DNA of 12,009 nucleotides, taken from assembly GCA_048550535.1 (NCBI GenBank), contig JBLYYN010000214.1, forward strand, positions 1 through 12,009, written 5' to 3'. This DNA comes from CBDULX01 sp048550535 (GTDB lineage Bacteria; Pseudomonadota; Gammaproteobacteria; SZUA-229). How positions within the stretch are numbered: the stretch's first letter is position 1; every line of letters begins with the position of its first letter. The notes under the pieces were generated by a model that had not been told where the DNA came from, made no database searches, and was given only the letters and a program-made list of their open reading frames with translations. Made by a program: the position numbers and the translations under genes. Below, in pieces: positions 6,472 through 12,009 of the stretch.

Positions 6472-7476
6472 ATGTCAATCAAAATAGCAATTAACGGCTA
6501 TGGTCGTATTGGCCGTAATATATTACGCGCTATTTATGAGTCTGGCCGTACAGATGAAGTGCAGGTGGTTGCCATAAATGACCTGGGTGATGCATATACT
6601 AATGCTCACCTGACACAATATGATTCAGCTCATGGTCGTTTTCCCGGTGAAGTCGCGGTAGATGATGATCATATGATCGTTAATGGTGACCGAATACGTG
6701 TACTGGCGGAACGAGATCCATCGAAATTGCCCTGGGCTGAACTGGGTGTGGATGTGGTGCATGAATGTACCGGCTTTTTTGCCAGCAAGGACAAGGCATC
6801 CCTGCATCTGCAGGCAGGGGCAAAAAAAGTAATCATCTCGGCGCCCGGTGGCAAGGATGTAGATGCAACCATTGTCTATGGTGTAAATCAGGATGTATTG
6901 AAAGCGACGGATAGCGTTATTTCCAATGCCTCCTGTACCACCAACTGTCTGGCACCCATGGTCAAGCCATTGCATGAGAAAATCGGTGTTGTTACTGGTC
7001 TTATGACAACAGTACATTCCTACACCAATGATCAGGTGCTGACAGATGTGTATCATCCTGATTTGCGTCGCGCACGTTCGGCGACACAATCGATGATTCC
7101 GACCAAGACTGGCGCTGCAGCTGCAGTGGGTCTGGTGCTGCCAGAGCTGAATGGCAAACTGGATGGTTTTGCAATACGGGTACCCACCATCAATGTGTCG
7201 CTGGTTGATTTAACCTTTACTTCAAGCCGTGATACTACAGTGGAAGAAGTCAACGCGGTTGTTAATGAGGCATCCGATGGAAAGGTTTTGGCTTATTGTG
7301 ATGCGCCACTGGTCTCTGTGGATTTCAATCACACCAGCACAACCTCAAATTTCGATGCGACCTTGACTCGCGTAATCGGTGGTAACCTGATTAAAGTGTG
7401 TGCCTGGTATGACAATGAATGGGGTTTTTCAAATCGTATGATTGATACCACCATTGCATTAATGAACGCTCAATGA
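6472..7476 (+). CDS. Glyceraldehyde-3-phosphate dehydrogenase, second paralogue (GapB/CbbG-like)
   Basis: A 334-aa type I GAPDH clearly different from its upstream neighbour. The Rossmann motif NGYGRIGR is at 8-15 and Asp37 (VAIND) favours NAD. Catalytic Cys155 is in SNASCTTNC, His182 in TTVHSY, and phosphate-site TKTGAA lies at 211-216. The segment DVYHPDLRRAR (192-202) resembles the group containing autotroph CbbG and pseudomonad GAPDH. Erythrose-4-phosphate dehydrogenase (Epd) shares YHPDLRR but lacks the TGAA phosphate loop, so GAPDH is preferred. The start at 6472 matches the conserved beginning; an in-frame ATG at 6454 would add six residues. Neither has a strong ribosome site. Codons seem less biased than in gapA. 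Its stop codon lies inside a palindromic element. It might serve the gluconeogenic or Calvin direction. Confidence 0.92.
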   Translation: MSIKIAINGYGRIGRNILRAIYESGRTDEVQVVAINDLGDAYTNAHLTQYDSAHGRFPGEVAVDDDHMIVNGDRIRVLAERDPSKLPWAELGVDVVHECTGFFASKDKASLHLQAGAKKVIISAPGGKDVDATIVYGVNQDVLKATDSVISNASCTTNCLAPMVKPLHEKIGVVTGLMTTVHSYTNDQVLTDVYHPDLRRARSATQSMIPTKTGAAAAVGLVLPELNGKLDGFAIRVPTINVSLVDLTFTSSRDTTVEEVNAVVNEASDGKVLAYCDAPLVSVDFNHTSTTSNFDATLTRVIGGNLIKVCAWYDNEWGFSNRMIDTTIALMNAQ

Positions 7477-7600
7477 GCGGATCTTTTATCCTCTGGCGGC
7501 GTTGTTGGAGAATTTTGAATGATCGCGTACTGATGTACGCTTAACATCTCAAAATTATCCTCCGCCTAGCCAGTGAATAAAATCTCTCGCTCATTGTTCA
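7463..7600. repeat. Large imperfect palindromic element (MITE-like)
   Basis: The segment is one long imperfect inverted repeat centred near 7533. Matching pairs from outside inward are: TGAAC 7463-7467 with GTTCA 7596-7600; AATGAGCG 7472-7479 with CGCTCATT 7588-7595; TTTTAT 7484-7489 with ATAAAA 7577-7582; CTGGC 7493-7497 with GCCAG 7569-7573; AATTTTGA 7511-7518 with TCAAAATT 7549-7556; and the central hairpin GCGTAC-TGAT-GTACGC 7525-7540. No ORF is inside. The left end overlaps the GAPDH stop codon (7474-7476). It resembles a non-autonomous mobile palindrome, but no clear target duplication is seen. Confidence 0.65.
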
Positions 7601-7611
7601 ATAACTGAGAG

Positions 7612-7646
7612 CTGTTTGTTAAGTTAAGATTTAACAAACAGTTTTT
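7612..7646 (+). terminator. Intrinsic terminator just upstream of pgk
   Basis: A perfect 11-bp stem CTGTTTGTTAA/TTAACAAACAG (7612-7622 with 7631-7641), an 8-nt loop and five T residues (7642-7646). It ends only 26 bp before the pgk ATG and 15 bp before its Shine-Dalgarno. It may end GAPDH transcripts or act as a leader terminator for pgk. TTAAGA (7624-7629) and TATATT (7646-7651), 16 bp apart, overlap it as a weak promoter candidate. Confidence 0.7.
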
Positions 7647-7672
7647 ATATTTAAAAAATTTAGGAGACTCTG

Positions 7673-8854
7673 ATGTCTGTTATAAAAATGACTGATCTGG
7701 ATCTGGCTGGCAAACGTGTGTTGATTCGCCAGGATCTAAATGTGCCGGTTAAAGATGGCAAAGTAACCAGCGCCAAACGAATTCAGGCGTCTATGCCAAC
7801 GATTGAACACTGCATTAAAGCCGGTGCCCAAGTGATGTTGATGTCTCACCTGGGTCGTCCTACAGAAGGCGAGCCTGCTGATGAGTTTTCATTGTTGCCT
7901 GTGGTTAATTACCTGGGCGATGCTCTGGGTAAAGAGGTGAAACTGGTTAAAGATTACCTGGCTAATGCTCCTGTTCTTAATGACGGTGATGTGCTTGTTC
8001 TGGAAAACGTACGGTTTAACAAAGGCGAAAAAGGCAATGACGAAGCACTGTCCAAACAGTATGCTGAGTTATGCGATGTGTTCGTGATGGATGCCTTCGG
8101 TACCGCCCATCGTGCCCAGGCTTCCACCCATGGTGTGGCGCAGTTTGCCCCTGTCGCCTGTGCGGGTCCTTTGCTGGCGGGTGAGCTGGAAGCATTGGGT
8201 AAAGCGCTGGATAATCCAGCGCGCCCTATGGTGGCCATCGTTGGTGGATCCAAGGTTTCCACCAAACTCACAGTACTGGAATCCCTGTCGAAAATAGTTG
8301 ACCAGCTTATCGTTGGCGGCGGCATTGCCAACACTTTTATCGCAGCGGCCGGTCATAATGTTGGCAAATCACTGTATGAAGAAGATCTGGTCGACACTGC
8401 AAAGAAGCTGACGGCCGATGCTCAGGCGGCTGGTGGTGATATTCCGGTACCCACGGATGTGGTGTGTGCCAAGGAATTTGCAGAAACCGCTGAAGCGACA
8501 CTGAAAAATGTGGCTGAGGTGACTGACGACGACATGATTTTTGATATTGGTCCTGATTCAGCGGCGGCTCTGGCGGAAGTGTTGAAAAAAGCCGGTACTA
8601 TTGTCTGGAACGGCCCCGTGGGTGTTTTTGAATTCGATCAGTTCGGTGAAGGCACTAAAGCGATCTCAATGGCGATTGCTGAATCTTCAGCTTTCTCTAT
8701 AGCAGGTGGTGGCGATACTTTGGCAGCAGTAGATAAATACGGTATTTCTGACAAAGTTTCCTATATCTCTACCGGTGGTGGTGCATTCCTTGAATTTCTG
8801 GAAGGTAAAGTCCTGCCTGCCGTGGCCATTCTGGAAGAGCGTGCCAAGGGTTAG
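7673..8854 (+). CDS. pgk: Phosphoglycerate kinase
   Basis: A 393-aa monomeric cytoplasmic kinase (E. coli: 387) that reversibly transfers phosphate from 1,3-bisphosphoglycerate to ADP, the step following GAPDH. The N-terminal substrate domain has RQDLNVP (19-25) and SHLGRP (58-63), with ENVRF at 111-115 and DAFGTAHR at 140-147. The C-terminal nucleotide domain has GGSK (191-194), NGPVGVFE (313-320), GGGD (345-348) and STGGGA (366-371). The ATG at 7673 has AGGAG (7662-7666) 6 nt upstream. A terminator lies immediately before the gene and a hairpin with a T-run immediately after it, so pgk may be transcribed alone or with controlled read-through. Confidence 0.98.
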   Translation: MSVIKMTDLDLAGKRVLIRQDLNVPVKDGKVTSAKRIQASMPTIEHCIKAGAQVMLMSHLGRPTEGEPADEFSLLPVVNYLGDALGKEVKLVKDYLANAPVLNDGDVLVLENVRFNKGEKGNDEALSKQYAELCDVFVMDAFGTAHRAQASTHGVAQFAPVACAGPLLAGELEALGKALDNPARPMVAIVGGSKVSTKLTVLESLSKIVDQLIVGGGIANTFIAAAGHNVGKSLYEEDLVDTAKKLTADAQAAGGDIPVPTDVVCAKEFAETAEATLKNVAEVTDDDMIFDIGPDSAAALAEVLKKAGTIVWNGPVGVFEFDQFGEGTKAISMAIAESSAFSIAGGGDTLAAVDKYGISDKVSYISTGGGAFLEFLEGKVLPAVAILEERAKG

Positions 8855-8862
8855 GTTATGAG

Positions 8863-8888
8863 GAGGCCCTGCGGGGTCTCGTATTTTT
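8863..8888 (+). terminator. Intrinsic terminator after pgk
   Basis: GAGGCCC (8863-8869) pairs with GGGTCTC (8874-8880) through seven pairs, one a G-U wobble, with loop TGCG. The tail GTATTTTT is T-rich. It begins 9 bp after the pgk stop. The short stem suggests moderate strength. Confidence 0.65.
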
Positions 8889-8902
8889 GAAAACCAGTAG
8901 TA

Positions 8903-8931
8903 GAAATTACTGACAGGTCGCAGAATATAAT
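8903..8931 (+). promoter_or_regulatory. Candidate pyk-fba promoter
   Basis: A perfect TATAAT lies at 8926-8931, after the pgk terminator. No good -35 is found at 17 bp (GAAATT, 8903-8908). CTGACA at 8910-8915 is closer to consensus but only 10 bp away. The weak -35 could mean an activator is needed. Transcription would start near 8938. Confidence 0.4.
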
Positions 8932-8935
8932 GTTA

Positions 8936-8960
8936 GCTGCGGGTAAAATCGCGGCCTTTT
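8936..8960 (+). promoter_or_regulatory. Hairpin at the predicted 5' end of the pyk transcript
   Basis: GCTGCG (8936-8941) pairs with CGCGGC (8950-8955), with one G-U, loop of 8 nt, followed by CTTTT. If transcription starts near 8938 the stem would be at the extreme 5' end and could stabilise the mRNA. If transcripts read through from pgk it could act as a weak second terminator. Confidence 0.3.
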
Positions 8961-8984
8961 AAGCTTTAGATAGGAGTTCTTCCT

Positions 8985-10430
8985 TTGCGTAGAACCAAAA
9001 TAGTGGCTACTCTCGGTCCGGCAACCGATAGTCCAGAAGTAATTGATGATTTGGTTGCGGCAGGTATAGATGTTGTACGACTGAATTTTTCTCATGGTTC
9101 TTATGATGAACAAAAACGTCGTGCCGATATGGTACGGGCCAGTGGTAAAAAGCAGGGCCGGGTGATTGGCGTTCTAGTGGATTTACAGGGCCCCAAGATC
9201 CGAACCGAGAGGTTTTTAGAAGGCAAGGTCCAGCTGACCAAGGGTGATAAGTTTATCCTGGATGTTGATATGGATCCCCAGGCGGGTACTCAGGATGCCG
9301 TAGGAATTACCTATAAGAGCCTGCCTAATGATGTAAAACCGGGTAATACACTGCTGCTGGATGATGGACGTATGGTCCTCGAGGTAGAAAAGGTCGAAGG
9401 GGCAAAAATTCACTGCATAGTGGCTCAAACCGGTTTGTTGTCGGATAAAAAAGGCATAAATTTACTGGGTGGCGGGTTATCGGCACCTGCTTTGACCGCT
9501 AAGGATAAGGAAGATATTATTTCTGCGGCCAGAATTCAGGCGGATTATGTGGCGGTATCTTTCCCAAACAGTGCCGCAGATATATTACAGGCCCGTAAGC
9601 TGCTGAGGGATGCCGGAGGTTATGGCGGCATAGTCGCCAAGATTGAGCGGGCCGATGCCCTTAAAGTTATAGATGAAATCATTGAGGCATCTGATGTTAT
9701 TATGGTCGCCCGGGGTGATCTGGGTGTGGAAGTGGGTGATGCTGAATTACCGGCTATCCAGAAAGATTTGATTGCCAGGGCGCGAGCTAAGGATCGGGTG
9801 GTTATAACGGCAACCCAGATGATGGAGTCGATGATCGAGAATCCGATTCCTACCCGTGCGGAAGTGTTTGATGTTGCTAATGCAGTGCATGATGGTACCG
9901 ATGCAGTCATGTTGTCCGGTGAAACGGCGGCGGGTAAATACCCTGTCAAAGTAGTTGAAGCCATGAGCAGAATCTGTGAATCGGCGGAGCAGCATCCACG
10001 GGCCAAGATATCGGATCACCGTATGGCGCTGACTTTTGGTCGTGTCGACGAAGCGATCGCTATGGCAACCATGTACACAGCCAATCATCTGGCAGTGGAT
10101 GGTATTGCTGCATTAACTGAATCCGGCGCAACCGTATTGTGGATGTCCCGGATCAGTACTGGAATACCTATTTATGCTCTGACACGCCATGAGCAGACAC
10201 GACGCAAAGTAACTTTGTATCGTGGGGTATATCCAACCAGTATCGACTTTGAGAAAGTGGGCCCTTATAACATGAGTTCTAAGGTGGCCATATTGCTTGA
10301 AGAAAAAGGAATTGTTAAGGATGGAAACCGGATTATAATCACCCGTGGCGATATGTTGGGTGATGAAGGTGGTGGCACCAATGCGATGAAGGTCATCACC
10401 ATTGGTAATGTAAAAGATTCTGAAGATTAA
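8985..10430 (+). CDS. pyk: Pyruvate kinase, PykA (type II) family
   Basis: A 481-aa enzyme converting phosphoenolpyruvate and ADP to pyruvate and ATP, the final glycolytic step. The barrel begins RRTKIVATLGPATD (2-15). Substrate residues include Arg32, Asn34, Ser36 and His37 (RLNFSH). The B domain follows DLQGPKIR (66-73). Lys219 and Glu221 (AKIE), Asp245 (ARGDLG) and ITATQMMESM (274-283) complete the active site, and the allosteric C domain follows. It closely resembles E. coli PykA. Lys71 occupies the position that is Glu in potassium-dependent enzymes, so K+-independence is predicted. The start is TTG: AGGAG (8972-8976) is 8 nt upstream, and an in-frame TAG at 8967 excludes an upstream ATG. 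The fba gene starts 20 bp after the stop, indicating co-transcription. Confidence 0.96.
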   Translation: MRRTKIVATLGPATDSPEVIDDLVAAGIDVVRLNFSHGSYDEQKRRADMVRASGKKQGRVIGVLVDLQGPKIRTERFLEGKVQLTKGDKFILDVDMDPQAGTQDAVGITYKSLPNDVKPGNTLLLDDGRMVLEVEKVEGAKIHCIVAQTGLLSDKKGINLLGGGLSAPALTAKDKEDIISAARIQADYVAVSFPNSAADILQARKLLRDAGGYGGIVAKIERADALKVIDEIIEASDVIMVARGDLGVEVGDAELPAIQKDLIARARAKDRVVITATQMMESMIENPIPTRAEVFDVANAVHDGTDAVMLSGETAAGKYPVKVVEAMSRICESAEQHPRAKISDHRMALTFGRVDEAIAMATMYTANHLAVDGIAALTESGATVLWMSRISTGIPIYALTRHEQTRRKVTLYRGVYPTSIDFEKVGPYNMSSKVAILLEEKGIVKDGNRIIITRGDMLGDEGGGTNAMKVITIGNVKDSED

Positions 10431-10450
10431 ACTTAACCAGGAGAACTAGA

Positions 10451-11488
10451 ATGGCATTAGTATCACTACGCCAGTTACTGGATCATGCGGCCGAAAACGG
10501 TTACGGCATGCCAGCGTTCAATGTAAACAATATGGAGCAGGTGCATGCCATCATGCAGGCTGCTGACGAATGTAACAGCCCAGTTATTATGCAGGGTTCC
10601 GCAGGTGCGCGATCCTATGCAGGTGAGCCCTTTCTGCGCCACCTGATTTCTGCGGCTATTGAAATGTATCCACATATTCCAGTGGTTATGCATCAGGACC
10701 ACGGTTCTGAGCCTGCGGTATGTCTGCGCTCCATCCAGTCGGGCTTCAGCTCCGTCATGATGGACGGTTCTCTGATGGCCGATATGAAAACCCCTTCCAG
10801 CTATGAATACAATGTAGATGTGACCCGTGAAGTTGTAAAAATGGCCCACGCGGGTGGTGTGTCTGTCGAAGGTGAGCTGGGATGCCTGGGATCACTGGAA
10901 ACCGGCGAAATGGGTGAAGAAGACGGTCACGGTGCAGAAGGTAAGCTGGACATGGATCAGCTGCTGACCAGTGTTGAAGAAGCGGCTGATTTCGTTGAGA
11001 AAACCGGCGTAGACGCACTGGCGATTGCCATAGGTACCTCACATGGCGCTTATAAGTTCACTAAAGAGCCAACCGGTGAAATTCTACGAATCGATCGTAT
11101 TAAGGATATTCACGCACGTATCCCTAACACTCACCTGGTTATGCATGGTTCTTCATCTGTGCCTCAGGACTGGCTGGAAATCATCAATAACTACGGTGGT
11201 GACATGGGCCAGACCTATGGTGTCCCTGTTGAAGAAATCGTTAATGGCATCAAGCATGGTGTGCGTAAGGTGAATATCGACACGGACCTGCGTATGGCAT
11301 CTACAGGCTCTATCCGTAAGCATTTGAGCGAAAATGCTTCTAACTTCGACCCGCGTAAATTCCTCAAAGAGTCTACCAAGGCGATGAAGGAGATCTGTAA
11401 AGCTCGTTATGAAGCATTTGGCTGTGCCGGAAATGCAAGTAAGATCAGCGCCCTTTCTCTGGAAAAAATGATAGATTTTTATAAATAA
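10451..11488 (+). CDS. fba: Fructose-bisphosphate aldolase, class II (CbbA-like)
   Basis: A 345-aa zinc aldolase that reversibly cleaves fructose-1,6-bisphosphate to dihydroxyacetone phosphate and glyceraldehyde-3-phosphate. The related condensation with erythrose-4-phosphate forms sedoheptulose bisphosphate in the Calvin cycle. HQDHG (81-85) contributes catalytic Asp83 and zinc ligand His84. VEGELG (139-144), GTSHGAYK (195-202, His198) and MHGSSS (231-236, His232) add metal and substrate residues. VPVEEI near 258 and RKVNIDTD near 272 are typical of the CbbA-like subgroup rather than E. coli FbaA. AGGAG (10439-10443) lies 7 nt before the ATG. It follows pyk by 20 bp, the only tight junction in the cluster, and ends the unit before a strong terminator. 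Confidence 0.97.
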   Translation: MALVSLRQLLDHAAENGYGMPAFNVNNMEQVHAIMQAADECNSPVIMQGSAGARSYAGEPFLRHLISAAIEMYPHIPVVMHQDHGSEPAVCLRSIQSGFSSVMMDGSLMADMKTPSSYEYNVDVTREVVKMAHAGGVSVEGELGCLGSLETGEMGEEDGHGAEGKLDMDQLLTSVEEAADFVEKTGVDALAIAIGTSHGAYKFTKEPTGEILRIDRIKDIHARIPNTHLVMHGSSSVPQDWLEIINNYGGDMGQTYGVPVEEIVNGIKHGVRKVNIDTDLRMASTGSIRKHLSENASNFDPRKFLKESTKAMKEICKARYEAFGCAGNASKISALSLEKMIDFYK

Positions 11489-11489
11489 T

Positions 11490-11508
11490 TCACAGGATGT
11501 ACCTGTGA
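11490..11508 (+). other. Short hairpin between fba and its terminator
   Basis: TCACAGG-ATGTA-CCTGTGA is a perfect 7-bp stem starting 1 bp after the fba stop. It lacks its own T-run. With the terminator just behind, it may shield the mRNA 3' end or assist termination. Confidence 0.45.
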
Positions 11509-11511
11509 TGC

Positions 11512-11542
11512 AAAAAAGGGAGGCATTTGCCTCCCTTTTTTT
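11512..11542. terminator. Strong intrinsic terminator after fba, probably bidirectional
   Basis: A6 is followed by GGGAGGC (11518-11524), loop ATTT, GCCTCCC (11529-11535) and seven T residues. The perfect GC-rich stem with A and T runs on its two sides is a classic intrinsic terminator that could work in both directions. Confidence 0.93.
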
Positions 11543-11686
11543 ATATAAAATGTAAAATAACGGAAAATTGGGTCAATTTTAAACGGAATTTCGCCTATAT
11601 TAGATGAATAAATGAAAAATATTAGCAGCGTGGACAAATTTTAAAATCTCAGCACTACGCCAAAAGGGCATCTTCGTGGAAAGTGT

Positions 11687-12009
11687 ATGAAATCTGAACC
11701 TGAAAATACAATAATTACAAATACTAATAGCCAGCAACTGAAAATCAATGCTGAGTTAACCCGACAACTGTATTCAACCCTGCGTTATTCCATACCTGGC
11801 TCTACCGTGGTGGCCATAATACTGGTTTATATCCTGTGGAATGTTCACGATAGTCGGGGCATGTTAGTGGTCTGGCTGACCATACAGATTGGCATAACTG
11901 CGCTACGGATACTAATAACATACCAATATCTCAAAACCGACCCTGATACTGAGCAGTCTGTGTATTGGCAAAACCTGTTTTCTGTCGGTGCGTTGGCAGC
12001 CGGATTGAG
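11687..12009 (+). CDS. Predicted membrane protein, N-terminal part only
   Basis: The reading frame is open from the ATG at 11687 to the window edge (107 codons). GGAAAG just upstream is a plausible ribosome site. The first 36 residues are polar, and there is no cleaved signal peptide. Hydrophobic segments at about 37-53 and 58-80, and a third beginning near 96, predict a multi-pass membrane domain. This pattern resembles the sensory input modules of GGDEF/EAL proteins or hybrid histidine kinases, but the output domain lies outside the window, so the function is not established. The 144 bp between the fba terminator and this gene are A/T-rich and hold nothing else I can support, so it probably has its own promoter. 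Confidence 0.6.
   Translation, partial: MKSEPENTIITNTNSQQLKINAELTRQLYSTLRYSIPGSTVVAIILVYILWNVHDSRGMLVVWLTIQIGITALRILITYQYLKTDPDTEQSVYWQNLFSVGALAAGL

Noticed and set aside
6625..7089. 154-codon minus-strand frame inside the second GAPDH gene
   Set aside because: Antisense to a conserved catalytic region, with no ribosome site or family likeness.
6472..7476. Second GAPDH gene as erythrose-4-phosphate dehydrogenase (Epd)
   Set aside because: It shares YHPDLRR with Epd, but the TKTGAA phosphate loop and the following region are of GAPDH type.

Overview
The window is a chromosomal core-metabolism region of a gammaproteobacterium. The primary sigma factor, transketolase, one GAPDH and the pyruvate kinase all look close to their Escherichia coli counterparts (RpoD, TktA, GapA, PykA). 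Base composition is intermediate. The aldolase is the class II CbbA-like form common in autotrophic and methylotrophic bacteria. The order tkt-gap-gap-pgk-pyk-fba resembles sugar-phosphate clusters that serve glycolysis/gluconeogenesis and, in many autotrophs, the Calvin cycle. No RuBisCO or phosphoribulokinase gene is visible, so autotrophy is possible but not shown. I cannot name the genus.

Layout. Positions 1-182 hold no gene but are rich in small hairpins and contain a diverged repeat pair. A 17-bp palindrome (183-220) follows rpoD, which lies on the minus strand (237-2099). Divergent from it is a small thioredoxin-fold/redoxin-like gene (2287-2847). A 373-bp gene-free stretch with direct repeats and stem-loops leads into tkt (3221-5194). 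Next, all on the plus strand, come a GapA-type GAPDH (5290-6294), a second, different GAPDH (6472-7476), pgk (7673-8854), pyk (8985-10430, TTG start) and fba (10451-11488). A strong terminator closes the cluster. The window ends inside the N-terminus of a predicted membrane protein (11687 onward).

How the genes work together. Fba, GAPDH, Pgk and Pyk catalyse steps from fructose-1,6-bisphosphate to pyruvate. Fba, GAPDH and Pgk also run in reverse for gluconeogenesis or carbon fixation. Transketolase links these triose phosphates to the pentose phosphates. The cluster does not look like one simple operon: hairpins or terminators sit in every intergenic gap except pyk-fba (20 nt), suggesting several separately adjusted transcription units.

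The most unusual content is between genes: a roughly 130-bp imperfect palindrome between the second GAPDH gene and pgk that overlaps the GAPDH stop codon, a GTAG-flanked REP-like palindrome between the two GAPDH genes, and the hairpin-rich segment after rpoD. I see no CRISPR array, tRNA, rRNA, transposase gene or convincing new multi-gene system.
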